Source: Anthracocystis setariae | Taxonomy: Eukaryota > Basidiomycota > Ustilaginomycetes > Ustilaginales > Ustilaginaceae | Length of the DNA stretch: 64,000 nucleotides | NCBI GenBank assembly: GCA_928724745.1 | Contig: CAKMXJ010000037.1 | Coordinates: forward strand, 1,178,001-1,242,000 | Direction: 5' to 3' | In this document: positions 47,601 to 60,243 of the stretch, in pieces | Layout: the number at the start of each line of letters is the position of its first letter | Numbering within the stretch: the first letter of the stretch is position 1 | Notes under the pieces: model-generated | Told to the model about the DNA's origin: nothing | The model's input: only the letters and a program-made list of their open reading frames with translations | Database searches by the model: none | Translations under genes and position numbers: made by a program

Positions 47601-49690
47601 GAGGTGGAGTTTCGCGTGGAGAAGTGGTGTCGGTGTCAGAAATAGGCGAAATGTCCTTGGGATCTTCCACTGTGACTTCCAACTTGCACCACGAGATGGG
47701 AGTCGAGCCTTCAGCAACGTTGGCATTCGAGATCTTGAGCCAGCTAGGACCAAAGATGCGTCGCTTGACGACGAGCAGCTCGAAGGGCGAAGTGTTGGTG
47801 CCGAAAGCCTTGCTAAAGGTTCTGCCTTTGAAGTCGAAGGGCAGCTGGGGCTCATCAAAGCCATAGCGGACCTTCATGTAGTTGGATTCGGCGGGGACAC
47901 CAACCTGCTCGAAGGCGTACTTGCGAGTGACCCATTTTGAGAGGAAGCGCTTGATGCCGTGCTTGGCAGAAAGATCCTCGAATTCATCGTAGATCTCGTC
48001 TTCGCCGACAGCCAGATCCGTCTCGTGACCATCGACGAGCTGGTTGCTGCGTGGAAGCAAGAAGATGCAGCGCTCGATGCCATTGACAGTCAAGCAGCAC
48101 GAGACGTAACGACCCGACTCCCTGTCTTTGACCTTGCCAACCAGGTATACCAGGCCGTTCTCGCCCTCGAGATAATCAAGCCAGTAGAAGAAAAGAGACT
48201 TGTCATCCTCAAAGGTCTTGACTTTCCCTGCCGGTGGTGTCGCGTTGCCGGTGGCAGTCTTGATGGTGCCATTCGAGGGACCAGGTGTGGGCGTTGCGGG
48301 CTCGACATTCTTCAACAGATCGTTGTGGACCTTCTGCCAGCTGCTTCTGCTAGCAGGCGTCTTTTCTTGGTCTTTGCCCAACGGCTTCGGTGTGGATGGA
48401 GACGCCGAGGCAGAAGGGGTCTTGTTGACCGTGTTGTCGGCCAGGGGTTTGGCAGGGCGAGGTGTCGCTGAGGCTGCAGGAGTAGGTTTGGGACGTGCTA
48501 CTTGACCACGCGCATCAACCGACTTTACGGGAGCAGAGCCGACTTCGACGCGTCGAACTGCGAGATCGTCATTGTCGTCATCGCTGAAAGCCAAAGCGTC
48601 GTTGCTGAGGCCAGCAGCACGTTCAGAGGGGTGGCTGATGAAGACATCGTTATCTCCATTGCCGAGACCGAGGCTGCCAATACGACTAGGAAGTCCCTTG
48701 GGTCCACGAAGCTTCTTGTTAGATGCTGGAAGTTCATCGTCAAGCTCAAAGACGGGATCAGAGCCGAGGTTGGGACCCCAAGGTGGAGTATCGCTGCCGC
48801 TGACGTGAACTTGGGGAGCAGCGCTGTCGCTCGATGGATGAGCCGATTCGCTTGTCGGTGCACCTGATGATGGACTGGTGAAGCCATTGCTCGCACCGGC
48901 CGAGGTCGATGTGCGGAAGCGGGAGAAGGCACTCTCTTCGTGCTGCTTACGCTTCTTGGAAAGCGAAGACGAGAGACGGTGAGCGGGGGACGGGCTGGCT
49001 GGGTCGTGCGAAGATGTGGTGGCTTGAGCGCCGACCTCATCGAGATTGCCCATAAGATTCGCCATGAAGTCTTCCTCCTTTTCCTTGCTTACGGTGGGTC
49101 GATATGCATCCAGTGCTGCAGATCGCATCCTGTGGGCATCGCGGGCACGGCTTGCAGACAGATCCGTGGAATGTCCGGCAGCCGCCTTGCGCTGCTTATT
49201 AAAGGCAGCGGAAAGGCCCGACTTTTGGTATGCTGATGTAGAAGCGTCGGCGCCCTTAAGCTTGGAGCGTGCCTTGGCGCCCTTCTTGGGCTTACGCTTG
49301 CCGGTACGTTCAAAGTAGTCTTGTTCGTCTTCAGTGTCTTCCTCGTCGTCGCCGGCACCACGCGCACGGTCATCCCATTCATCCTGACCGTGATCGACGT
49401 ATCCTGATCCGTCATCATCTTCGATAAAGTCATCATCCATGATGCGGCCTCTGAGGATGGAGCGATATTCGTCTTCTGATACTTCATCGTAGATGGCGTC
49501 GTCATCGTCGGAGCGATCACCCGACTTGGACGTCTATGATGTTGAGAGGCAAGAGCAAAGAGTTCGTCAGTCGAGCCATTCTGTTCATCCATGTCGCACG
49601 CGATCGAGTACTTACTGTTGGGAGGTCAATACCATCACGCTTGGCCTTGAGAGCAGCCAAAGCGCTCAGCTTCTTGGCTTTCGAAGACAT
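44614..49690 (-). CDS. POL1: DNA polymerase alpha catalytic subunit (POL1/POLA1)
   Basis: 1664 aa, two exons: 49690-49616 (25 codons, MSSKAKKLSALAALKAKRDG...) and 49533-44614; the 82-nt intron has donor GTAAGT and acceptor ATAG, phase 0. With primase it starts every Okazaki fragment. The N-terminal acidic segment YDEVSEDEYRSILRGR is followed by DDDFIEDDDGSGYVDHGQDE. Family B core: motif A DFNSLYPSIIQEFNI near 1004, motif B KLTANSMYGCLGF near 1109, motif C VYGDTDSVMI near 1161. The exonuclease region keeps HEFNGVSLDVLLHRM but is expected to be inactive, as in all Pol alpha. The C-terminal zinc modules CPSCREV...CTNAACQRM (about 1445) and CSDANCASKTRMASVYAKRC (about 1525) bind the B subunit. 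The splice joins the conserved Pol alpha N-terminus, supporting the two-exon model. Confidence 0.95.
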
Positions 49691-52117
49691 GCTTGTGAGA
49701 TGCTGTGTCGTGGTCGGTACAGAGGCAATGTGCAGTGGGTGCAGATCCGGCTCCGAGTCAAGGTCTAGCCCCAGCTGGGTCTTTGCTGGTATTACGTAGC
49801 TCCTTAGTATTCCAAGTTGCGCTTTCAAGGGATTGTCTGTATGGAACGACGGTGATGATAGTCAAAGCCAAGATGGAGTAGCGCGGGATGATGGGCTTGG
49901 AGAAGAAGTCTGCGGCCAATTGGGTTTGTGTGTGTGCTTTGCCAACGCGCGCTGCTTCGTGTAAATTACAGTAAAGCAGCACCACATCAGTCCAAGTCGC
50001 GTTTCGCACTCTCACTCAGCCAGCGCCCGAGTGGGGCGCAGACCAACACTTTCCGCCGCCAACCTGACTTCAATTTTCGCGACGCGGTCAAGTCGCGCTA
50101 AAATCTAGCCACCATGTTAGATCAAATCGTTACAAGTCTGGTTTGTGAGATCGCCGCCGCACTCAACTTCGATACTGCAAATCACCGCCTACCAATCGAC
50201 ACTTGTCGACTTCCATACTGTACTTGAACGGGCAACCTGCAACTTTCTTCACGATTCGGCTCGCTGACGAGCAGATCACTGTCGTTGCAGCATTCGTCGA
50301 TCACGAGTTGACTTCTTTTTGCGAATCTTGTGTCTTGGCACCTTTCATCGTTCATGGTAAGCCAGGTCTTTCCGTATGCATGCACTTGCAAGAACAGCAG
50401 CTCCAACAATGGTGCGACTCGGACACCAATCACTGTAACCATCAGATCAATGTGATACGAAGTCCATGTGGCTGCTTGAAGCTAGATGTGAGCCGTCTTC
50501 GGCGTACATCTGTCGAGCAAGACCGCGTCCGCTGCACAACGAAGTCGACCACCTACGGTGAAGCTGAAGGCCCACCCTCTTCATAGCACAGCTTCACGCT
50601 GAGAGCTGCCTTCGAGTAGCCGGAGGTTCGGAGTTTTGTCGCCATTATCTAGATTATCGATCTTTGCAAAGGTGAACTGTACCAGAACTTACTGATCAAA
50701 AGGTTTCAGCTGATACATAGAGCTAGACATCATCATTCAGACTTTTGTCAATAGACAGTGGTCCAGTTGGCACAAAGAGGGGAGTAAAAGCTCGCAGAAA
50801 GAGCCTTCTGGCCGATGGATTCAGTGTTAAGAACAGAAGTGGTCTCCTCGCCATCCCGTTGAAGATATTCTAGTGACGTACCATGCCTTAAGTTGACCTC
50901 ATACCGTCTGAATCGGGCAATTGAAGCCTCACTACAGATTGCCTTGCCGGACAGTGTCTATCTCGGGGCAAGCTATTCAGCTGACCACAAATGTACGTAA
51001 GGGGGAGTGCCAATGGTTGAGAATACGACTGCTGTAACAAGCAGGTCCAACTTTCAAATGCGGTACCCTGGAGGAGACAGAAATGGTCCAACAAACATAC
51101 AGGATGTGTGTGACGTACCATCATTTTGTGGTACCGGGAACCCTATGTTTCGAGTCTCTTCCCGCTGAGTCACGATCAGGATCAACAAGAAAGGGTCTGG
51201 CTCGCTTGTGAAAGCCACCCTTATCCCCGGCCTGGGTCCAATCTACTTTCTACATGCGGACAGCCAGATGTATCAAATGGGAAGAAGACATGAAAGGATG
51301 GGTATGATCCAGTCTATCCGTACATATGACTGGATGTCGAGCTAATGAGTTTGAACTCGATCTGGCCTCTATGACGCCCTTTACCAGGCCTAATGAACAG
51401 CTCTCCCAAGATGCTCGTTCTGCTCTCCAACATTGCGGTGTAATGACCGAAAGACCGCCATACGCGGACAAGCACTGCGTGGAACCCATGCAAGGACACC
51501 GAGAGCTAGTCAGCGCAAAGCAAAAATTCTCATCCTTTTTTCTTTTTCGTTTTCTTTTTCTTCCTCCGCCTCTATTCGACGCCGAATGCCGACGGGTGGG
51601 AAGCGTCCAAGGTGACTCCGCTTCCCTCTCGCCTTCGCCCTTTTTTTTCCCTCTTCAAACGTTGTGGAAACTTCATGCGTGCAGTCACAACCCAGGATTA
51701 TACTAGGACCATGCAAAAAGCCCCTGAGATCGGATGACTCAGCGCCGTCAAGTGAGAATGATGAAGGTTCTCAAAAGGCCCCTCCCATCACAGCAGAGTA
51801 GGAGTGCTCACGTTCGGCCTATTCGGCGTACGAGGCTACTGGGAAACCGATGAAATCAATTACAGTAGTACTGTGGATTTGGTTTTAGGCCCAGCCGCAG
51901 TCGCTACCTCGTATACACGGTGTCTGATGTAGTTTGGTGTTCAGTTGCTGAAGAGTACTTGAGTGATTGCTGAAGACGATCCGTTTAAGTTTTGTTGCTT
52001 CACAGGCCCATCGTACCTGATGGGACGAAAGCAGAACAGACGAAAGCAGAACATGAACACGCCCGCCGGGGATTGTGAATGGACTGACATATCAACGTTT
52101 GCAGCTGCAAACGGCAG

Positions 52118-52137
52118 AAGAAGAAGAAGAAGAAGAA
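52118..52137. repeat. (GAA)n microsatellite
   Basis: About six AGA/GAA triplets in the gene-free region. Confidence 0.85.
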
Positions 52138-55100
52138 ATCGGATTAGACCCACAGTGCAAGACGCACTGTATGACCGAGATCACCAGGCCGCAAGCGAGG
52201 TTCTGGTTCCACTCACAATACATGCAAGTGATACCTATAGGTTAGGTTCGCTGTGCCAATCGTGTACTTGCGGATTCAAGCCGCAAACGGCCCACCAGCT
52301 ACGGTAGACAGAGAAATGATTGAGGCAGGGCGGTGACGCGGGTCTTGATTTATGCGATCGGCATTGCCTTGACCCTCAACAAAGACAATAAGAAGCCTTG
52401 GATGGCGGCAAATGCACTGGCAATACTGTGTGCAGCAGCACGAAGCCACACACAACTGGATAGGTCTAGCAGCAAGCGTCCCTAGACCGCCTCTACAAAT
52501 ACTGCACTGTAGCTTTTGTGTTCTTCTAAGTATGCAGTCAAGCCAGAGTGGTACGGTTATCTGCCGATGATGAAAGCTGACGTTGCGTGACGCAGCGTTT
52601 TCATGAAGGATTTGGAATTGAGACAAGCCTTCGATGCATGACTGAACCATGACGAGAACCAGAATAGCAAGTGTCTTGCTCCAGCTTTCTCGCTTGCGGA
52701 CCGCTCGGAATAGGTACACTGTATCTCTGGAAGCCATCAAGAAGAGTTCACATTGACTCGGTACAATTGTTCACTTGTTTCTCCACGCTCGGCAAGGGTG
52801 CATGTGATTGTGAACATTGTGGTGGTTACGCACACCTGCGCGGGAAAGTTGAGACGGTTGGTGTGGAATCTTTGTTTTCTCTTTGCACTTCCGACGATCG
52901 AAGTTCACAGTCTGACAGTAAAACTTTCGCATCTCCGCAAGCACGCTGGTCAAACCATGTCACCTTCTGCGTGCACACCCAACTTCGATTTCCCTCTTCC
53001 CCCCCTCTCTGGAAAATTAGGATTTCCTTGGAATTCGTCCGAAATTCCACAAAATTAAAAATAACAATTAAAATTCTAACAAATCTGATCCCCTCTTTGA
53101 CAGCTCGGGTGCGACAAAGGCTCGACGTGACGTGCATGCAACTCACCTTCAACCACAGCCTTGGAACTTGCAAATCTGCATCTAAACGATCCCGTTCCTA
53201 GCAATTTTTCCTTGGCACCCTTGGTCCCTGTTCCGCTTGTAGCGTCCACGGAACGCGATCCGCTTTGATGAAGCTCCAATTTCCGTTGGTGTACTGAAGT
53301 CGGCATCTCGCACGCAGGGTTGCCTCTGTTGGATGGAAAAGAGAGGCACACCAAACATCTCTCAGGCGGGACCCAAGGTACTCTACACACGTAAGCCATT
53401 ACGAGGACTTGAACGCGATCAAGAATGCGGTGAAGCCTGATCAATGGATCCAACCGACTGGTAATGACCACTTCCGACATGAATGAGCAAATTGGGACCG
53501 TGAATAGGCTCAAATGAAAATTCGGGTCCAATTTACTCAAAAACTTACAGTAGAGTCGGTATAGAGCTCGTCTTGTTCCGATGCGGTCAAGGTCATTGAT
53601 CGACGATGTTGGCTCCAGCGCAAGACCAGGAGAGACAGATTTGATCGCTGGCAATGACCCCGAGGACCTGACACATCTCAACCAAGCTAGTGGGGCATCC
53701 CGATCATCTCATAAATGCAGTATACTCTCTGGGTGCTGTTGGCTTGCCGGAAGGGGCACGAAGTAGAAATGCCTCAGTTTTTCCGTTAATAGTCCCCTGT
53801 ACTGATCGACGACAGCGACCTACATAGCAGGATTGGCTGCAGCAAGACACGTAGGATAAACACGATGCTGAGATGCATTGTCGTACAACAAAGTAATCGG
53901 AAATGCATTGCAAATATCCGCCGAGCGGACCGAACATGTGAGCTCTTGGCATGCGAATGTTACAGCATGTGCGATACGCCGAGACGGAAAGATCATGTTG
54001 ACACTGTGCGAGACGCCGGGAGTTGGGTGCCAGATGCGCGTTACGCCATAAAATAGATGGGACAAGGAGCAAGTCGAATCAAGAGTCAGGAAGTAGAATC
54101 AAAACTGCAACGACGGATGCGAGAGTTGTGAACAATTAATTACCGCACCGTACTGAACGAAAAAATGAGTTGTAGAGTTGAAAAATTTCATTCCGACACC
54201 ACTAAAAGAGATAGTACTGTACATCAGGAACAATGAGAAACCCACAAGCCACCCCCGACTGCCGATCCTTTCCAAGACGAGCAACCGAGAACTCTGGAAG
54301 AAAGTAAGGCAACCAGAGAGAGTGGAAAGCCTTCTGCGCTGAACTAAGTCGGATTCCGGGGGAACTATTGTAACTTCTTCCATACCACAACCGTTCAGCC
54401 GATAAGCCAATGAAGAGGTGAAGGCATGGTATTCCCAAGCCTTCGATTCAGTCAGCTCAATCTTGGGCCGGAGTACTGTATTGATGCATCCAAAACCATC
54501 CCGATGAAAATTCAGCTGCACAGACCAAATCTTGGCGGAGCGACCTTGAGACGGGGCGAAGCGCAGGAACGTTCGCGGAGTCCGAACGTCCAAGACAAAC
54601 GTTGATGTCGGTGGTCTCAGTGCCGGCAAGACAGATCCTACCGAGCTACTGGTTGTGCAAACAACGCTGGCAGTAACACGTGAGAGTCTCGTTACAAGAT
54701 CTGGCCCAGGCCTAATCGTAATTTTGAAAAGGAAGGCAAGAACGAGACCAAGGCGAGGGGTATGAAGCCGGATGGGGCATGCCAACAGACTCCGCAGCAT
54801 CCGTACAATACTGATTGCATATGAAATCCAACGGTGGATGTTGGCCTGTAGGGTTGATGCATGTGGTGTGCAGTAGAATCAGCAAGAGCAAATGAAAAAT
54901 GTGTCGTGCGGCTGCGAGCATTTCATTTTGTATTTGAACAAGTGCAAGGCAGAATTGGACGTCTCGCTTGCGGCTAGTCGAATACAAATTCTGCCTCGTG
55001 GGTTTCCTATTGACTTCAAAATCTCGTGAATGCTACTCAGTGCAAATTTAATTAAAGCCGAGCTTGATGCAGAGCAAATCAAAACTGCGATGTTCGTCAT

Positions 55101-55803
55101 TTCCATCCTAAATCAGCGTCTGTCCTGCACTCAACATGATGTATTACGGGATCAACACGGCATCAGCTTCTGCTTGCAAGCATAGAGGATACGATGTGTT
55201 CGCCTTACCGAACTGAAGAAACGGTCGGTCTATGCTGAGAACCGAATCGAAACACACGACTACTGCAGCGCGTCCGAAGCGCGTTTCATGCCTACGTCCA
55301 CCCGTCATTTTGTTTTTCATGTCGGAGCTTTTTCGCAGTCCGCCCATGGCGAGGTGCTTCTGTTTGGATCACCGTGTCTTTTCCATGCTGCACTTTTTGA
55401 CAGTCCGACATCTGTTGATGGGCAGCAGTAACATCTTCCGCATTTGGACGCGATTCACCATTTTGCATCAAACACCAAGCTCGACCCTTCACACGCTCTT
55501 TGAAGCTCAGTCAAAGTCACAGCCCGATGATGCTGTACGCCTGCGACACCAGAGCCTCGCAATCCAGGCCCATGAGAAGCGCTGCTACCGACCCAAGCTC
55601 TGGACTCGGACAAATGCCAACTAGAGCAATTGAAGCTGCGCTGTCGCCGAACGAAGTCGACCTCATGAACGACAGTCTTGCGTCACCGACATCGCCGTCG
55701 AGTGAATCCTAGGGGCTCAAGCTTGGCAGAGGCCTCAAGAGGAAGGAAATAGATGCTGGCAGCTGTTTTCTGCAGGAAAGGTTTCGCAATAAAGAGGGAA
55801 GGA

Positions 55804-55815
55804 GGGGGGGGGGGG
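55804..55815. repeat. 12-nt G run
   Basis: Twelve consecutive G followed by CGGCGG in the gene-free region; a possible G-quadruplex core or sequencing-sensitive homopolymer. Confidence 0.85.
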
Positions 55816-57126
55816 CGGCGGAGCATTGTCTCACATTCGATTGCGCGACATCGACGGGCCGAGCCCTCCCGCATCATGCATTGTCTCGCGTACAGCCCTA
55901 GGAGCAAAGAAGCATTCGTCTCTATCGTCACAGTTCCGAAGCGGAACATCAACTCTGGACATCGTGACAATTTTATCCAGCTGCAAGCCACATAACGGCT
56001 CCTTGGTTTCTCGTCGCCTTTTTGTTTCCAAGCAATATGTCACTCCGAAGTATATCCTATGCATGGCTTGCAAGCGCGGTAGGCTAAGGTAGCTGGATTT
56101 TATGCTTGTCAATTCATTTGGTATTCTAGCAATTAATTTCGGCACGACGTCCAGGTTGTTTTGGCGAACGATGAGAACAATGAGAACTCAAGGTCCCAAT
56201 GCATCGGTAGCTGGGATGGATGGGCGGGGCTGCTCGAGAAGCCGGTAAAGAAGGCCCAAGTCTTGTCGCCCTGTATGCTACTTTACCTCGAAAGCCGGAA
56301 TATATGGCGGAATTCAGGCTACAATGAAGCGGAATACGATGACCGATGCAGAAAGTTTTCACCATTAGCATCGAACGCTCAGCCCGGAGGAGGAAGCCAA
56401 AAGACAAAAATTGACGGGAGAAAAAGAAATAAAGCCCAAAGTGGCTGACCGCTTGAGCTTCAGAGCTCGCCAACCGCCTAAAAATCAGAGACACCAACGC
56501 CTCAGAGAAATTACGAGTCCGCCTGGGTTGCCTATTGTCACGTTTTACGCTTGTACAGCTGACCGAGTTCGGAGTCTCAGCAACCAGGTATGCCAACCCA
56601 GAAGATGACAAGGACGTCAGGCGTGGAGATCAAAGCCCCTGAGTAGGTCACGGTCTTCGTCCTTTCAGGCCCATTCACCGATCGAATTGAATCTGGCGGC
56701 ATCCCGTCTCAGCACCTCTTTGAAGCTCACAAAGCATCCATGTCTGCTAGTTTGACCGTCAGATCACCGAGGAAATTGACTTGCCCGAACAGCATGATGC
56801 AGGGTAGCAATAGACCGATCAATTCCCACGCTAAGCCACAGTGGATCTGTTTGCAAGATCATTTTACGTTTGTTTCATACACGCTGGGTTTCGGTTCCTG
56901 AAAGGAGACCGCGGCCTGTACCTGCTTCTGACACCCACTATCCGAGACCGCAATTAGCTTGTCTCAAACAACTTGATGGTCGGATCACATTAAAAGGACA
57001 ACATCTTTTTCCTAGCCGGAACTCAATCCGGAGCCCCCTCGTCCGTCCCCGCCGTCTTGCACTCTTCTACTTTGAGCAGCAACAACTACATCTACCTCAC
57101 CACGTTTCGCTTCCCTCTTTACCATC

Positions 57127-59609
57127 ATGTCGCATTTGTCCATCCACTCCATCCAGCTTCCCAACACAACCCGTACCAATAAAGACGACACTTGCCTGAC
57201 ATCACAAGCTTCGAGCAGCAAGCAGACATTAGCTGTTCCGGAAGGTTTTAACCAACCCAAACGCTCGCGATCCCACACGCTTCTTCCCAAAATCAACACC
57301 ACTCACAGCCTGCCATCGTCACCTGTCACGTGTTCTTTCCCACAGCGACCAGCAATTCGAAGGGCAGCCACCAGTTCTGCACCAAGCGCCGCCTCCAGTA
57401 CCGGAACTGCCGACTCTTCACGGTTCGACGACCTTCACTACGCCCAGACCCACTTCTCTCGCAGCACACTGCTTGTCTACCAAGAGTCTGAGTTGACAGT
57501 CACAGGGTGTGTAGCAGCTGTGGATCGGGACGAAGACATTCGTGAACTGCTGGCTGCTTCCTCCGACGAAGAATCTTCGCTTGCACCTTCGACACCGGGC
57601 GTCGAGGGTGCAAAGATTCCCCCTCGTCTTTCTTCCGTCTCCTTGAATCGCACAAAGCTGTCTATGGAGTCAGATAAGACTTCCATCAGCTTGATCGAGC
57701 CCATCACTCTCCTATCACCATCAACACCTAAGGGTCCAAGCTCCCCTTCGAGACGAAACGGGTTAGTAAGCATTCCTTCACCTCCTCGCCTCCTTAGGAT
57801 ATCACATCCCTCTGGTGAGAACATACTGACACTGAAACTTATCTCCCTGACTGTATGCTTGCGCGATCACAGTAAATGTCTCAGTCAGGTACAGAATTGG
57901 CTTGCGAAGCTTCCGGCACGAGCCTAAGTGGGCATCGTGAGGGATCCACCCGGTCTAATGCCTCTACCACCAAGCGCTCTTCCAAGCGTCGTTCGCGCAT
58001 CTTGATGAAGATCATACCCTTTGCGCGCGATTCCGCCGATCCACCTGCTGCCGAACCTGGAAAGCGTTTCAGTACATTTCCTCGTGTCAAAATCAGGGAG
58101 CACGACGAGCCGATCGAGACGCTTTCGGCTCGATTCTCGCAACTCAATCCACCCGCATCTCCAGCGATGTCGGTCTCGTCGTTTTCGGGTGCTTCATCGA
58201 TGACATCGCCGCCGCTGGGTCTCAACGATTTGCAATCGGTGGGCACAAAATCTAGCAGCAGTTTGGGAAGAAGAGACGCAGGCCGTCTCAAGGGCGTGTC
58301 TTCCAGAGACTCGATAAAAAGCATTTTTTCGTCGAGCTCGAGTCAAGGCAAAGCATACTCGCAGGCGGATGAGTTGGAGTGGGAAAAGATGCTCGAGGAT
58401 GCAGCGAATCGCGCTTCGTGGGAGAGTAGCATCAACCATCGACCACGAGCACATGCTGGTGCCAGAGATTGTGTTCAGAAACAGTGGACATGGCCGAGAG
58501 CCATGCAGAAGCCAGCTCAGCAGAGCGGACTGATGCTGGAACACGTGTTTGTCGATGACAGCGATGATCTGCAGACTGGTCAATACGGTAGCGAGGATAG
58601 TGGCTGGGGTGTGCTGATGTCTGCACAGATCTCTTCGGCCAACGACACGTTATCGCCACGACCACCGTATGTTGCGCCGCCTGGTGAGTCGCGGAGATTC
58701 GACCCGAGCGCGCACACATTCGGAACGCTGCCTCGAGTGAAGTCGCGCCGACCATCGACGACTGGCATGTCAGTGCAAGGCGAGCCTTCGCCTTTCGAGC
58801 TTCAGACTTCCGCCACTCCTGATGCGCCGAGCGATTCGTTGCTGGGCACTGCGTCGCTGGGTCGTGCAGCAGGTTTGCGCAGCAGGCCACTTGTGCCAGA
58901 TGCAGCGTCGGTATGGAAGATGGGACGTCGTCGATCTTCGGGGGTGCTAGCGAAGAATGGAGGTTCGTTCTCGGCAGGTGGGGCGACTCGGATGATGCCT
59001 ACAATTCCACAGGGACATTCGCGCGAGCCTTCGTATGCGGACGAGATCGACGATGCACCAATTTGGGCGGGAGTCGATCCGTATACGCATACTCACCAAC
59101 AGGTGGCGTTTGGGGAGCCTGACTACTTCTCGCGTCGTCAGGGCAGTTTAGCGTCTGAGGGAGAGGGCGAATTGATCCCACTGCGTTTTGGCTGGCGACG
59201 AGAATCTCGTGATGACCTAGCCCTACTCCGACGTCCATCGTCTACCCCAAACCACTCGCAGCCCTCAGAAGCCACAGGCGCAGGACCAGTATTCAACCTC
59301 CATCCCTTCCAAACTCGACCCACTCTCCCGCGTAGCACCTCGAGCAACAACACCAGCTCGTCATCGTCGACTTCGACGTCGATTCCTTCCATCCGCATCT
59401 CGCGCGAAGTCGGTAGTCGACGTCGCTTCTCGCGCTCCACCGAAGTGCCTGACGTCCCGGAAGCAGTCACAAGCACGTCAGATGCTGAAGACTACGACGT
59501 GCTCGACCTCGAAACTGGCGGCTGGTGTAGACGCAGAAGCACCTTCACCAACATCAACGCCATCGCCCTGGACCCTCCTCTATCGTCCCAGCTTCGAGTG
59601 CGGGCGTGA
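57127..59609 (+). CDS. Large Ser-rich orphan protein, 787 aa
   Basis: Two exons: 57127-57765 (213 codons) and 57885-59609; the 119-nt intron has donor GTAAGC and acceptor TCAG, phase 0. This join is chosen because the other nearby acceptors (CACAG before TAA, and GTACAG) give a stop or the wrong phase. No family recognised. The protein is mostly low complexity (Ser, Pro, Arg), without signal peptide or membrane segment. Better-ordered patches: RFDDLHYAQTHFSRSTLLVY near residue 100; SKRRSRILMKIIPFARDSAD after the splice; DELEWEKMLEDAANRASWES; SEDSGWGVLMSAQISS; and the C-terminal LDLETGGWCRRRSTFTNINA. Basic Ser patches suggest a phosphoregulated scaffold, which is inference. Expression and the splice need RNA data. 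Confidence 0.65.
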
Positions 59610-59672
59610 CGAAACTTTCTCTCTTCATTCTGTATTTGTACCTTTGCGCAACTGTTTTCCTCCATCTCCATC

Positions 59673-59697
59673 TGTGTGTGTGTGTGTGTGTGTGTGT
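59673..59697. repeat. (TG)n microsatellite
   Basis: About eleven TG units in the shared 3' region between the 787-aa orphan and the DUF2015 gene. Confidence 0.9.
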
Positions 59698-59748
59698 CGG
59701 CGTTTGTTGGTTCCATTCCGTAAGGGGGGGTATATACAAAGGATGCTA

Positions 59749-60243
59749 TCATCTGGGACCTAAGCTGGTGACGGCTTTTGAATCTAAGGGCATGCCTGTT
59801 TGGGGATCGACGTTGTTTCTGAGGAGGATCTGTTGGTGTCTGATGAGACGTGCCTGGTCGAAGCTTACGCCTTGGGAGTGCATGATGGCTTGGATATCTT
59901 GAACGCCGGATGTGTCGAGGCCGGAGCGGGAGTCAGCGGCGATGATGTTGGCGTTGATGTCGAACAGGCTGGAGGTGAGGCCGGCGGCGGCTTGGGATGA
60001 CCAGTCCGAGGCGGCGGTGATGGTGGTGGGGAGACGAGTGTAAGCCAGCCGCGAGAAGAACGAGGTGCGTGGGGCGGCGGAGGATGAGGAGAGCGGGAGG
60101 GGAGGGGAGGGGGAGGGTTGCAATGAGGCGGGGAGGAGGGAGTGGAGGGAGGGCGGGAGGAGGGAGGCGAAGTAGACGCGGTTTCGGTAGAGGAGGATTA
60201 GGATCGAGACCAAGAAAGAGGCGGTGAGGAGGCTGTGATACAT
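59749..60243 (-). CDS. DUF2015/UPF0357-like small membrane protein
   Basis: 164 aa. An N-terminal hydrophobic segment (about 4-32; MYHSLLTASFLVSILILLY, then FASLLPP) is a likely membrane anchor. A Pro/Ser linker follows. The C-terminal domain (about 105-164) has DSRSGLDTSGVQDIQAIMHS, VSFDQARLIRHQQILLRNNV and DPQTGMPLDSKAVTSLG. This matches my recollection of the fungal DUF2015/UPF0357 family (D.R.GLD...V..IM....V.FD.AR, then a G-x-D-P-x-G-x-P tail), whose function is unknown; the yeast member is a small ER-region protein. Start is the only ATG before the anchor. Convergent with the 787-aa orphan. Confidence 0.75.
   Translation of the reverse strand: MYHSLLTASFLVSILILLYRNRVYFASLLPPSLHSLLPASLQPSPSPPLPLSSSSAAPRTSFFSRLAYTRLPTTITAASDWSSQAAAGLTSSLFDINANIIAADSRSGLDTSGVQDIQAIMHSQGVSFDQARLIRHQQILLRNNVDPQTGMPLDSKAVTSLGPR

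Larger units (their letters stand above)
49691..57126. other. 7.4-kb gene-free region beside POL1
   Basis: No supportable gene over 7.4 kb, against about one gene per 2 kb elsewhere. By eye it is richer in A/T than its flanks (for example 50640-50760, 53040-53100, 54040-54240). Open frames reach 233 codons (54099-54800, minus) and 201 codons (53076-53681, minus) but show no family motif, no codon pattern like the neighbours and no conserved splice structure. No long direct or inverted repeats, reverse transcriptase or transposase motifs were recognised. Both ends must hold promoters (POL1 leftward, the 57127 gene rightward). Centromere, decayed element, long noncoding RNA, intron-rich fast-evolving effector gene or plain spacer are all open. 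Confidence 0.6.

Noticed and set aside
50203..50586. 127-codon plus-strand frame in the gene desert
   Set aside because: Cys-containing but without signal peptide or family pattern; likely chance.
53076..53681. 201-codon minus-strand frame in the gene desert
   Set aside because: No motif and no splice logic; kept only as part of the desert description.
49691..57126. LTR retrotransposon or DNA transposon remnant
   Set aside because: No terminal repeats, reverse transcriptase, integrase or transposase motif could be seen by eye; decay cannot be excluded without a search.
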